NCBI GenBank assembly: GCA_022835595.1
Contig: BQUP01000006.1
Span: 310,001-374,000, forward strand
Reading direction: 5' to 3'
Length of the DNA stretch: 64,000 bases
DNA from: Cystobasidium ongulense
Lineage: Eukaryota > Basidiomycota > Cystobasidiomycetes > Cystobasidiales > Cystobasidiaceae
Under the pieces are notes generated by a model. It was not told where the DNA came from, did not search any database, and saw only the letters and a program-made list of their open reading frames with translations. The translations under genes were made by a program, and so were the position numbers. How positions within the stretch are numbered: position 1 is the stretch's first letter; every line of letters begins with the position of its first letter. Below, one piece after another: positions 22,396 to 34,929 of the stretch.

Positions 22396-25300
22396 ATGGC
22401 GAAGGACAAGGCTGCGAAAGCAGCAGGAAAAGAGCACAGGACAGACAAGGACAGCAAGAAGTCCAAGGCTGCTTCCGACGCTGTAAAGCCCAAGACGAAC
22501 GGCGATGCACCGCTGAAGCCAAAAGCTGGACCTTCATCCGAAAATTCGACTATCACGAGTAAACCTGCAGACAAGAGCAGTAAGAAGAAGGATAAGTCCG
22601 ATAAGAAGGGCAAGAACAAAGGAGATACCTCGATTGTCGAAGATGCTGCCTCTGATGACGCAGACTTGGATGAGAATGCTATCCTACTTCGAGAAATTAA
22701 AAGCCTTGGTGGCACTGAGGAGGATTTCGAAATGCTCAAGGATATAGACTCAGATAATGAAGAGGCCGAACAAGCAGCTGATACAACAGTTGACGATGTA
22801 TGTAACTTTTATCTCGTCCCTCAATCGTAGGCACCGCAGGTCTAACTGATCCGGTATTCAATTACACTATGCGAACAGAAAAAACTAGCAAAAGACTTGA
22901 AGAGCTTTATGGCCACGCTGGGCGATCTGAAAGCTTTCAACATAGAAACTATTGCTTCAGAAGATGAACAAGAGGAAGAGGAGTCAGAGGAAGACGACGA
23001 AGACGAAGAAGAAAGCGCTGAAGACCAAGCTTCAGAACACGTGATTGAAGAAGACGAAGTGTCTGAGGAGGAGGACGAGGAGGAGGAAGAGGAGGAAGCG
23101 CCAAAACCAACAAAAGCTGCCATAGTAGCGAAAACTGTAGAGCCCGGGCCGAAGGCTGGTCCTAGCTCACAAGCCCAGACAGCTGTGCCGATTAGCAAGA
23201 GTGGAATGGTAAGCACTTTCACTCATCAAAGTATACGCCCGGCTTCTTACGTCCGTTCTGTCGTGTCATAGCTTCTTGATCCCCATCCTCGATGGTACGA
23301 CATGGACCTCCCTGAACTACCTGAATTGGAGGATGAAGAGACGCCCATGCCATCAAGCAAAGACATTGAACGTATGCAGACCAGAGCTACAAAGTTACTG
23401 GAAGATCTGGGCGAGACCTTTGCTGGTTCGCTCACCTCAGATGCTAAAGGCAAGGGCAATCCCCTCAACACAACAAGCACGCTATCCACCTCCGACCGAG
23501 CTTTCATCAAAACTATTCTTACAAGCGGTACAGAAACCGATAAGCTTTCTGCGCTCATCCTTCTCTCCTCTTCATCACCCGTTCATACAACTTCATATCT
23601 CAACCAGCTATTAGGATTGACTAAGAAGAAGTCGCGCGATCAAGCCGTCAGAGCTATTCGTGCTATTGTAGATTGGCTACAAGGAGGTTCAGCAGGCACA
23701 AGCTCAGCTGGTCTACCTGACCGAAAGCTCAAATGGTTTAGCGAACAAGATCTGCGTCGAATAGCTCAAGCTCAAAGGTCAGGATTGAAGAAGAACGGGA
23801 AAATGCCAGGTGATGAACATCTAGTGATTTGGGCTTTCGAAGACTGGCTCAAGAAATGGTATTTCGGTCTTTTACAAGTCATCGAGGGACTTCTTCACGA
23901 TCCACTACCGTTCGTGCGAACACAAATGACAGGCTTCGTAGCAAGTCTGCTATCTGGCAAGCCGGAACAAGAACAAAATTTGCTTCGACTGCTCATTGAC
24001 AAGCTAGCTGATTCAGACAAGAGTGTTTCTTCGAGAACATCACATCACGTCTTGCAAGTGATACAATCACATCCGATGATGAAAGGCATTATCGTGCGTG
24101 AAGTGGCTGCATTGGTATTGAAGCCTTCTACTGTCAATGCCGCTTCGAATGCTTCACATGCACAATCAGGCGGAAAAGGCGGTAAAGGAGGTCACAAAGG
24201 CAAAGGTCCAGCAGCGTCAACGCCAGGTCACTCGCATGCCGCTGGTATGCGAAGTAGCGATCACTCCCGATACTACGGCATCATTACTCTCAATCAGATA
24301 ATGCTATCACGAAGTGACCAAGACAAGTCAGTCGCAAATAAGCTTCTAGAGACTTACTTCAGCGTGTTCCAAGATCTGCTAGGAACATATGAAACCAACG
24401 AAGGTGAAGCAGACTCACTCCCTAAACAAGCGGAGTTGAAAGATCGAAAGAAAAGACGAGATGAGAAAAAGGGCAAAGGAAAGAAAGAAGATGATAAATT
24501 TGCTCACCTATCAAGACAGGATCGTCGAAAAGTAGTTAGATCTCAACAAGCTCTGGAATCTGAGAGCAAACTTATGGCTGCCGTTCTAACCGGTGTCAAC
24601 CGCGCTTTCCCTTACTCTGAACTCGAGGGCAACGTGTAAGTCATTCCATCGGTATTCCTTTCAAGAACAAGAACAATTGCTGACTTCTTCTCTGCGACTT
24701 TTCAGTCTACACGCTCGAATCGATACACTCTTCCGCATTATTCACACTGGTACATTCAACGTCGGTATCCAAGCACTCATGCTCATCTTCCAAGTCTCTT
24801 CACGACAGCAAAGTGTTTCCGACCGTTTCTATCGCGTTCTATACGATACTTTGCTCGATCCTCGCTTAGCAGAGAGCAGTAAACAGGCTATGTATCTGAA
24901 TTTGCTATTCAAAGCTATGAAAGCGGATACTTCTAGTAAAAGAGTCGCTGCTTTTGTAAAGAGACTCATCCAGATATTAGCTTATCATCAACCACCTTTC
25001 GTTTGTGGTGCACTATATCTTCTGGGAGAGGTGAGTCTTACAGTCCTACAGTCCAAACGGATACAGGCTAGTGTCAACTTCGCTAACCTCCTATACTAGC
25101 TCTTTAACGTCACGCCAGGCCTGAGAAGCATGTTCGCTGAGCCAGAGGATCACGAAGATGATATCGAAGTATTCAAAGATGCGCCAGAATCAGGTGATGA
25201 AAAGGAAAACGATGCAGAAATCAAAACAGAAGATGCCAAGAAAGTTCTTCCGAACTCATCGTACCATTACGATGGGAGAAAGCGTGAACCTCAATATGCA

Positions 25301-26410
25301 AATGCTCAAAATACCTGTTTATGGGAGATTGAACCTCTTTTGTCGCATTATCATCCTTCAGTTGCATTACACGCTTCTCAATTATTATACGGTCAAAACA
25401 TAACTACGAAACCCGATCTTGAACTTCATACACTTTCCCACTTCTTAGATCGATTCGTGTATAGGAATCCAAAGAAGGCATTACCAGGTGATAATGGTAA
25501 TGCGATGAAACCAGGAGGCAAAGGAAAAGATGTTAGTGGATTAGTTTTAATGCGTAAAGGAGCATCAGCACCTACCATAACATCAGAAGTACCATTAAAT
25601 AATGAAATTTTCGCAAAGAAAGATCAAAGTGATATTCCAGTAGACCAATTGTTCTTCCACAGATATTTCAGTCAAAAACTGGTAGATGAAGAAAACGTAA
25701 GAGATAAACAGAACAAGAATAAGAGGAAACGTAGTGGCAAAGATGATGGGGATGATAGTGATATCGATTCTGATGATGATGATATTAGTATTGGAGATGA
25801 TGATGCTGAAGCTGCTGATATTATACCTAATCAATCTGATATGGAAGATGATGGTGAGGAGGATCAGAGTGATATGGATGAAGATGAAGTTTGGAAAGCT
25901 ATGCAAGCATCTATGCCACCTGCAGTTGGGGATGCGGATCTCATGGAAGACGATTCAGGTTCAGAGGACGGCGGTGCCGCTGCGACTGGGGCTGCTGGTT
26001 CCGAAGATGACGATGACGATATCAGTGCTGGTGAATTCGCTTATTCCGATTCTGAGGAAGATCAAGATGCAGCTATGGATGCTATTTTAGCAGGTGAAGA
26101 AGATGACGAAGCTTCGGATGCAGCAGAAGAGGAAGGAGGAGATAATTCAGATCTAGGTGAAGATGAAGATATGCCTTCTTTCTTCCCAGATAATGATGAT
26201 GAAATGAACGACGTACCTACATTCGATGAAGATGAAGATGACTTAATCGGAAGCGATGATGATATAATTCTCGGCGATAATATCAAGATACCAACTTCGG
26301 CAGGCGGAAAGAAGGTGTCAAAGAATAAGAAGCAAAAACTTAAGCATCTACCTGCATTCGCTAGCGCTGAAGACTGGGCTGATCTCATTGAGGGTCATGA
26401 CAGCGAGTAA
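22396..26410 (+). CDS. MAK21: Noc1/Mak21 ribosome biogenesis factor (CBF/MAK21 domain)
   Basis: Five exons (22396-22797, 22879-23208, 23272-24635, 24706-25030, 25100-26410) give 1243 residues. After a Lys/Ser-rich N-terminus and an acidic stretch comes the characteristic block SLLDPHPRWYDMDLPELP-like (here LLDPHPRWYDMDLPELPEL across the exon 2/3 junction). HEAT-like repeats follow (LRLLIDKLADSDKSVSSRTS), then the CBF domain with VLTGVNRAFPYSELEGNV, RIDTLFRIIHTGTFNVGIQA and WEIEPLLSHYHPSVALHASQ. The C-terminal 250 residues are Asp/Glu-rich with a final KHLPAFASAEDWADLI. This matches yeast Mak21/human CEBPZ, which works with Noc2 in early 60S pre-ribosomes in the nucleolus. Family length is about 1000-1100; the excess is in acidic regions. 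Confidence 0.95.
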
Positions 26411-26554
26411 ATTATCAGGAGATGTCTGTCAGCTTGTTAGACACGATAGAACAGGCTTCACTCGCTTCACTCGCTTGACTTTGTATGCTACAGTATAGTC
26501 ATGAAAATCAGTTTTGGATGTATTGGCTAGGCAAGCACAGCACGAATGTAGACT

Positions 26555-27630
26555 TTATAAACGGATAAATCCTCGCCCTCCTCCCTTGCGTAGACCGAAT
26601 ATATTCATAAACCAATTCTTGAGGTATTGCCAAGCGTTGAATAACACAACAAAAGGCCGCAATGATGTTTTAGCTTTTGTAAATGCCGTTATATCTGAAA
26701 TGAAAAGGTTGAAGTCCCCTTCTTGCTGTCCGAACTGCACAACAGGTAGGCATGAAAGATGGTTAGCTGGTTGACTTGCAATGTAAGAAGAGAAATAGTA
26801 CGCACATTTGATCTACACATTATTGAAATTTCCTTTATCTCGGCTGGATTCAATTCTTTCGCTTCGTTAGATGGGACTGGTCTACCTCGATAAGTTGGTT
26901 TGAAATCCTCCCAATTAGCTTTGAATGTTTTCGTTTTCCCCTTGCCTGCTATCCCATCTTGATCCTGCTTGCTGTTTTCTTCACTGTACCCCTTCTCTGA
27001 TAGAGAGCTGCTGGAAGTAGTGCTCATCATAGTATCACTGGCGTCGAATTCATATTCATATACAACTACACTTGTATTCCTATAATCCTTCCTCCTATCA
27101 GGCAATTCAGTCTTGATATTCAAATGGAATACCTTGCAAGGACGATATGCAGATGGTTGAATTGTTATTTCTAGCCCGTGGAATTTAGAGAGATCGTATG
27201 CGTGTGTATGAGACTGAGATGCGAATCCTGCTCCTCCTAATGTCTTGATGTCTGCGGAGAGATGATGGACAGGTAAGTTGGATTCGACGCAGTTGTCGAT
27301 GGAGCGGGGTGACAGTACCTAGGCTGCCTGTATGAGGAGAAGGAGATATCTACATCAGTATGCAGTTGCACTGCAAGCTGTCGCATTCAGTGATATAGCC
27401 TCGGCACCCACCATAAAAGTTGGCGAATGTAGATCTGTCCATGCGCTCGACGGCGACGAGATGGCTGATTGGGAGGTAACAATCAGCACTAGAGTACATG
27501 CTGCTGTTGCCCATTACTGTACCGTCGCCCACCTCTGACTGCTTCCGCCTCTGACGCGATCATCGACCGCCCGCCAGGCGTCCGTCCGCCATGGAGCGTC
27601 CCTGCTTCCGAAGAGTGTGAGTCGGGGCAT
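26555..27630 (-). CDS. CIA30-domain protein (NDUFAF1-like)
   Basis: Minus strand, start ATG at 27628-27630 (MPRLTLFGSRDAPWRTDAWR). Blocks of the CIA30 fold are clear: WRAVDDRVRGGSSQS, then TLGGAGFASQSH, then ANWEDFKPTYRGRP, ELNPAEIKEISIMCRSN and FGQQEGDFNLFISDITAF. CIA30/NDUFAF1 is a complex I assembly factor in mitochondria; fungi also carry shorter CIA30-only paralogues without a presequence, and this one shows none. Introns are supported at SQS/HLVAVERM and RSN/FGQQ. The junction between FANFY and DIKTLGGAG (27253-27410 region) is uncertain: the only clean in-frame join I find uses a donor at FANFY|G and an acceptor at CTCCGCAG, removing a longer intron and a Gly-Asn-Leu-like stretch that homologues usually have. 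The C-terminus is unusually hydrophobic/basic (WFMNIFGLRKGGGRG). Confidence 0.75.
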
Positions 27631-28559
27631 GGTCGATACAGCGAATGTCTTGTGATTGGGTGGAAGATGGTCACTTTGGCTGACGTGGTGAGTGGGGAGA
27701 GAGTCGATGTGGTGGTGCATGTCCTGGACCGTCAGGACCTTGAAGCTGAGTCCACCTGCAGCCACAGCAACTGGAGTAAAATCACACGGTTATGGCAAGA
27801 CAAGAGCCTTTCGCGGCGCACTCGGCTATGTCTGGATGTCTAGACTGTGTTGCTCTAGCATGCTCGATGTTATAGTAGATCGTCCGTGACAATCCACAGT
27901 CGACCTTTGCAGCTTAATCATCGGATCCAACACAGAGGGCACTACTGCGATTCAGCACTCGTCTGCACGCACAACACGATGACATTATAGCCAACTCTGT
28001 CTCCAGACATGCGTGCATTGCGAGCTGCGTATATTGGCGACGGCCTGGAACGCAATCGACGCAGACAATAAACAGCGAGACGGGAGTATTATTCTGCGCG
28101 ACTGCTTTTTGAGAGAGCATCAATTAATACGAATGCTAACGAGGCATAGGACAGGACAGTGGTCGTAGTAGCAGGAACACCCACACTCGTTCACATCAAC
28201 ATAGTCTGTTCCCACTCGTGTTTACTGGCTGGACCTACTTGCCTCGGGCGGATAGCAAACACGACCGACAACAGGCAATCGAGGAAGACGACGCTTCAAC
28301 AACAAGCAGAGAGATAGGACACATTCAGTGCACAATACACCTGCATTCACCATCCACACGGTAGTGCTTCAATTGTCAGTGAGGAGTGACATCAAGGCTC
28401 GAGTGTCCCATACAAGCCAGCAAAGAGCAGGCAACAACCCCGCTGGCCTTTGTTTATCAGAGGACTCGAGCAAAAGACTGCAGCGATAGACGGACCTAGG
28501 TAGGATGAAGCAGCAAGCTATACTCACACAATACTGACCCACTTATATTCATAGTCAAT
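27631..28559. promoter_or_regulatory. Divergent promoter region of CIA30 gene and Swi5/Ace2-like factor
   Basis: About 930 nt shared by two divergently transcribed genes. The side near 28560 probably includes a long 5' UTR. No conserved coding block or RNA gene was found. Confidence 0.45.
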
Positions 28560-31500
28560 ATGTATTCCGACAATCACTTTGAAGATCTCGCCTTTGAGCC
28601 GGGAAGCACGAATATAGGATACAGCTCGACATTCGACATCAACGACTATGGACTCTCAGCAGAACTCTTCTCTGATCCAAGCTATCAAATATCATCAACT
28701 TCAAACAATCCACTCTTGCAGACTATTCAACGAAACACTGCTTCTTCCTCACCTCGCCAAGATTATGCTACCTCTCATCTCGCAAATCGAGGTGGAAGCA
28801 ATGAAAATGACAATTCGGCATCGGCGATGAGTGGCATTGGAAATGCTTTACTAGGTTCCCCACAGCCCAGTACCATCAAGAAACTTAAATCTCACCTTAG
28901 TGGAATAGGTGGAATTGGGGGTTACCTCACCTCTCCCATGGGCAGCTTCAGACATAATAATAATAACAATTCGAATGCTTCACCCGCGTACTCGGTATTA
29001 AAGCCAACAGCATCCTCATCAGGAAGTAACCTCAACAACCACCATTCTTTAGGCTCTAGTCCTCTCAAGCCGAATCATAGCAGCAGTCAGCAACAACAAG
29101 ATCCACAGTGTTTGGAATTGCATACCCCGCTTCCCCCAATGCCACAGCCTATGCAGGGCAATACTCACCAATACATGAACGACAATTCCAGCAGTCTATC
29201 ATCTACGAGCATGCAGAGACTGCAATCTGCCCCTGCTTCCGTTCCTCAGGCTTCCACTTCTACCTCCACTGGTAGATCCCTCAAAAGCAAGAGGAGCAAT
29301 ATCAATGAAATTTCAAACCAATCCCACAGTGCTACTGCAGCTACATTCAACGAGATGGATTATGGTGGAATGAGAATATACGGGAGACCAATACAGCGTA
29401 GTGCTTCTGAGGATCCTTCCAATGCCAATAATAACAATGGTAATAGGTCGAACAATGACAGGTCAGGAAACACTGGAGAAGGAGCCAATGCTGCCTTCTT
29501 GCCATACCCAGATCAATTACCAACAGTCACGTTAGGAAGAGGAGTAAAGAATTCAAGAGATGTGACAGCATCAACTTCTTCTTATCCAATGTCGAAATCT
29601 GAATCTGAACCAATTCCAACACCTACAACGTCAGCACATACCAGAAAAGCATTCACAAATTTGAACAAACCATTCATTCAATACGTTGCTCCTAATTCAC
29701 CTGCTGGAAAATCAGCAGCAGCTAGGAATAAAAAATCTTTAACTGTTAAAACTGCAGATGGACAATATGGTACTAGCAGTACCGCTGAAACTGGAAACAA
29801 TAACAACAGAGGGAAAATGATACCTATTAAAATGGCTAGACAAGCTCATGAAATGCCTTTAACACCTCCTATATCTGCTAATATGGTTAGCCCGCATTCC
29901 CATCATTCAACTGCTATTATAACCTCACCCCAACAAGGTTCTCAAATGCAATCTTTTCAGAATCTTTCAAATATGCAACATCAAGTACAATCTGGAGTAG
30001 GTCAAGCTTTGAGCCCATATCGACATGAACAACAAGAAGATGATAATAATAATAGACCTTATTTTTCACCTATCAAGAATCCATTTGAATTCAATACGGA
30101 TAGTAGTCAAAGAGGTTTATCGAACCTACCTCCTCATATGCCTAGTTTTGAATTCTCACTTGAACAATTTGGAGGTCAAGCGTTATCAGATAGCAATCAA
30201 GATATACTTGATCAATTCAATATCAATAATGGGTACAATGGTAACGCTATCGATTTCTCATCGGTGCTTGGGCTACCTTCCCCACATCAACACCAACACC
30301 AAGACTCACATTCTTCAAATAATGGTAGTAATAATTCAAATCATGGATTGCTTTCTCCACCTCCTCATTCAGCCGCTTCTACGCATTCAAGCGTTTTCTC
30401 AGATGATCAAGCTTTGTTATTTGGTATTCCTCCTCCAGCATCACCTTATTTTTCCTCTGTTCAAGATGAAAATCAACAACAATCTATAGATCAAGCTTTA
30501 GCTAGTTTATTAGGTACTCAAGTAGTGCCTAATAGAGATGGATCGACAACTCCTCAACCTAGATTGAATATGCAGAATACTTACTCACCTTCTCATCAGC
30601 AGCAACAAATGTTCTCGCCGAACTTGCAACAACAGCAACATCAGCATCAGGGACAAATAGCGCTCGGTATATCAAGCCCTCCTATGAGTCCTCAGCATAA
30701 TGCTATGACTTCTCCTGCTCCTTCGACCTCGTGGGCCCCTTATCAACAACAATCAAATATGCAGAATTTACTTCCTAATATTGATCCTTCATTGCAAGAT
30801 CTTGACAATCATCAACATCAGAATCAACAAGATTTAGGAATGTTGAGTCCTCAATCTGCCCATTATGGTGGAGGTGGTCATTATTCTAATCATCATCAAC
30901 AAATCCAACATAATCAACAACACGTGCAAGCGAATAATGGAAGAATAATGTCTTCGCCTAGAAGATTGAGAGGCATGCAAAGTGCTCCTGATTTGAATGC
31001 TATGTATTCCGATGCTTCTAATGGATTCAATGAAGCTTTCGGCATCACTTCTCCTTCTCCTAGGAAACCTTCTCTCAAACGAGGCAGAGACGATCAATAC
31101 GGAGACGATAATAGTGATGAAGAGAACCAACACGTACAGCAGAATCAATATGGATATACTCAGTATGGTGATGGATCATCGGAGCAAGACGATGAAGATG
31201 ACGAATACTGTCCTAACGATGACTATGATAGACCTCCTCCACGCAAACGTGCCAACAGCATCCATAGCGGGGGGAAGATCGATCCTAACTTCGCCAACAA
31301 TAATAATAATAATGCCGTAGCTGCTGTATTACTACCGCTCGTCAATCCCAACCCAGCTAGACTTCGTCCAGGTCCTAAACCTAAAACTTCCCTTCCTAAT
31401 CTACAAGCTGCTCATCAAGGTGTTTTCCAAGTATCTCCGCGCGCACCACCCGTTCCTGCATTTCCAACTCAATACCTATCTGCTGCTTCGCCTAATCCAA

Positions 31501-32089
31501 GTAATGCAGAAAGCTCTGGTACTACACCTGGAGGATGTTTATCACCTGATCCAGATACAGGTTATTTAAAACCACAAGGAGGAGTATCAAAAGATATGTT
31601 AGCTACCTTTTATCAAGTTGGTACAGGATCAAAACAAACGAAAAAAGGAAAGCCTCAAAGAATGTATATTTGTTCGATACCTGGTTGTGAAAAAGAATTC
31701 CCTAGAAAATCAGCGGTCGAATCTCATATTCAGACTCATTTGGAAGATAAGCCTTTTGCTTGTCCGTATGATTCTTGGTGAGCTCAGTCATTATCTCAGA
31801 CTATGTGGATTTCACGCACTTTTTCTGACCTTTTTTGTTTTGTTTTGATAGTGGCGCCTCCTTCGTCAGATCCCATGACCTTACAAGACATGTTCGCATA
31901 CACTCTGGCTCTAAGCCATTCCAGTGCATCTGGTAAGTCGAATAGCCATCTGGGAAGGGAATTCTTTGCTGACAGTCTTTCTTTGGTCTCTCTACCCACA
32001 GTGGAAAGGGCTTCGCTCGAGGTGATGCACTCACTAGACATCGTCAACGAGGTATATGTGAAGGTTCACTGGTGCCTCGTCGATGGTGA
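28560..32089 (+). CDS. Swi5/Ace2-type C2H2 zinc-finger transcription factor
   Basis: Three exons (28560-31777, 31852-31932, 32002-32089) give 1128 residues. About 1030 residues are low complexity, rich in Ser, Asn, Gln, His and Pro, with recurring SSP/SPR and MSP/SPQ motifs that could be proline-directed kinase sites. Three zinc fingers close the protein. Finger 1 is CSIPGCEKEFPRKSAVESH with IQTHLEDKPF as linker. Finger 2 contains CGASFVRSHDLTRHVRIH. Finger 3, CICGKGFARGDALTRHRQRG followed by IC, is a C-x-C...H-x5-C variant ending with Cys. That odd third finger and the IQTHLEDKP linker are the signature of yeast Swi5/Ace2, cell-cycle regulated activators of daughter-cell and separation genes. 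Nuclear; target genes here unknown. Confidence 0.85.
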
Positions 32090-32531
32090 TTCCCCTGAGG
32101 CCCTTCTTTGCAAGCCACCCTCATCTTCCATCCTCACATCCAATAGCACCTCTATTTATACCACCAGCCAAACTTGATTTTTTTAATACCCTGTCTCAAA
32201 AGCATACAAATTTGTCCAAATCAGTAAATCATAACGACCATATGTCGAGTTTAAGAAACAGTACCTTTTTCGCACTTCATAATTTCTGTTGTCGGTAGTT
32301 TCAAAGTTCCGTCTGTTAGTTTAGGATTTCAACAAGAGCAACTGTCCAACATAGTCGAAAGATCCCAGAACCGAATCCCTCGTGCGCTCGTTACCTACGC
32401 TGTCTACTTGCAATGGTCGTTCTTGTTTCCAAATCTTGCCACTTGCGAAAGCCATGGCGTGGTCGACGGGCAGCACAGCACGGCCTTCTTCCTTGTAACC
32501 ATCTACCAATTCAGGAAGAACTGGACTGGCC
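32090..32531. other. Intergenic region
   Basis: It holds the 3' flank of the zinc-finger gene, including a T-rich stretch near 32178, and the Prp3 promoter. A 173-codon minus-strand frame at 32321-32842 runs antisense to the first Prp3 exons and is treated as a shadow. Confidence 0.4.
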
Positions 32532-34816
32532 ATGTCTGCGGAACGGAGGAAACGGTCGCTCAACGAGCCCGAGCAGCAGGATTCGCCGTCTGCAAAGAAG
32601 CCTCGAGTGTGAGTGCGGTCAAGCATGTCTGTACAGAAATCAAGATGGATAGCTGACCTGCTTGATTTATGCCCACTGGCTTGCCAACGACAGCGCTGGA
32701 GCGGTAAGCAACAGTTCACATAGTCCGCATGTAGATACGACAAACTGATTCTGGCTTGTCGCACAGGCACAACCATCATTCCTGCCTCCAAAAGGCGACC
32801 TGGAAAGCATCGCCAACGCTCCAGTCGTGACTCAAAGGCCACCCTCGGGCGTGAGTAGCAGCAACGCTCACAAGGATAAAATAGTATTGCAATACTAATT
32901 GACTATGTCTACTTGTCGCAGGCCGCAGCAGATGCCATCGCAGCCGCAAGAGCCAAAATCGCAGCCAAGTTAGCTGCATTCAAGACTGGCGCGCCAGGAC
33001 CTTCGGCTGCGGCGCCCGCACCAGCAGCGGCTTCAGCTAGTCAAGCACCACCTAGTGTTAAGCATGAGACCTCAACACCACCACCGCCCCCTGCTTCTGG
33101 CTCCCATGCTGCTGCTATTGCAGAAGCGAGAAAGAAGATTGAAGCGATGAAAGCTAGAGCTGCTAGATCTGCCAATCCATACCTCGTGAGTCATATTTCC
33201 ACTTGCAGGGCGAAAGTGGAGTTATACCTGAGCTGACGTTCTTTCTGCAGGCCACTGGTAAAGCTGGAGCTGCGCTTGAAGATCGTGCGCCATCACCTGG
33301 GCAATCTTCTGGCATTCATCCTCTTCTAGCACAGAACGATGTCTACACAGCAAGAACAGGAAAAGACAGATACAAGCCTATGGCGCCTAAGTTTGCGACT
33401 ATCAAAGCCAATGTTAAGCAAAATGTGCCAATGGCTCGACCAAAGTATGGGGCAGCCGCAGCTTCGTCTTCGAAAGAGGGTACCCCTGGAGCTGGTCCTT
33501 CATTCCCTCCTGGAGTCAATCCGTACTATGACCGAAGCATAACAACCGAGTTCTTACCGAAAGAGCGCAGTACAAATAAGCGTTTGAAGTTCAATCAAAA
33601 AGGCAAATACACCAGGTTAGCGGAACAGATGCGACAGGAGCAAAAGCTGGAGGAATTAAAAGCTAGAATCGCAAAAGCGTCAATGAAGGCTGGATTACAG
33701 GATGAAATCGAGAGTGGAGCGCTCATCAAGAGACCAGCACCACCTGACGTTGAGTGGTGGGACTCGGCATATTTGCCAAACAAGACATATAACGATATTC
33801 CGGATACTATCGATATCGATAATGTCGATGAGAAGGCTATGAGGCATATTCTCTCTGCTTTGGATCTTTCATCTGTCTCGGCTTTGATACAGCATCCGAT
33901 ACCTATCCCCGCGCCTGGCGACAAGCATCAACAAGCGCCCAAACCACTGTTCTTGACGAAGAAGGAAATGAAGAAACTACGGAGAAACAGGCGTGCTGCT
34001 GAACACAAGGACCAGCAAGATCGGATTCGTATGGGTCTAGCTCCACCACCACCGGACAAGGGTGAGTTGCTTTATAAAAAACGATATCATGATAGAAAGG
34101 CTTACATTTCTTCTTGCCTTGCTTCCTAATCTACAGTCAAGATCTCGAATATGTACCGCGTACTAACTCAAGAGGCTGTTCAAGATCCGACCAAGGTTGA
34201 AGCACGGGTCAGGAAGGAGATGATGGCACGCTCAGTCGGTCACGACAAGGCGAACGAAGAACGTAAACTTACCGAAGAACAGCGAAAGGAGAAGCTCGAG
34301 AAGAAAAAGGAGCAGGACGAATCTAAAGGAATCTATGCTGCTGTCTTCAAGATACGCTACGTCTCAGATGGAGGTCACAAGTTCAAAGTCCGGAAGAATG
34401 CAGATCAAAATGGTCTTTCTGGTGTCTTGATCTTCAATCCTAAATTCCAGCTTGTCTATGTTGAAGGAGGGCAGAAGGGTATTCGACAATACATTCATTT
34501 GATGACAAACCGAATCCAGTGGACGGAGGCATCAGCGGCGAAAGCGGAAACTACTGCAGCGACTCCCCCTCCAGAAAGTGCTGAACCGACAGCAGGACTG
34601 GGCGTGCCAGAGCCGGAAGGAGAGGCTGAAGAGGTTCACAATTTAGCGGAGAACTATTGCTATCTAGTGTGGGAAGGTCAATTGAAGGAAAGACACTTCC
34701 GTGGCTTTCGGCCGAAAGCTTGTCCATCAGACGCGATGGCCAAAGAGTTCTTGGGTGAACAGCAAGGTTTATGGGATGTAGCGAAACGTTACGATCCTGA
34801 AGCCGAGGGAGCTTAG
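32532..34816 (+). CDS. PRP3: U4/U6 small nuclear ribonucleoprotein Prp3
   Basis: Six exons (32532-32608, 32694-32703, 32767-32850, 32922-33185, 33251-34061, 34137-34816) give 641 residues. The N-terminus MSAERRKRSLNEPEQQDSP is followed by an Ala/Pro-rich stretch with ARAKIAAKLAAFK helices. The Prp3 core is clear: NPYYDRSITTEFLPKERSTN, KGKYTRLAEQMRQEQKLEEL, VEWWDSAYL, then LFLTKKEMKKLRRNRRAAEH. The C-terminal DUF1115 domain carries FKIRYVSDGGHKFKVRKNAD and CYLVWEGQLKERHFRGFRPK. Prp3 binds the U4/U6 duplex in the tri-snRNP. Exon 2 appears to be only 10 nt long. Confidence 0.93.
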
Positions 34817-34929
34817 CGATTGATTGTAATATGACTTTGCAACATTTCCTGAACAGCGTCGCGTTGAATTCCGGCTTGCCACACCTCCTATTACAACAAC
34901 ATTCAACCCTGACTACCATTAATTCTGAC

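Noticed and set aside
25595-26090. Ile/Met-rich frames on both strands
   Set aside because: Shadows of the Asp/Glu-rich region of the Noc1 exon (GAT-repeat composition).
32321-32842. 173-codon minus-strand frame
   Set aside because: It runs antisense to the first exons of PRP3, which are supported by splice sites and homology; no recognisable domain.
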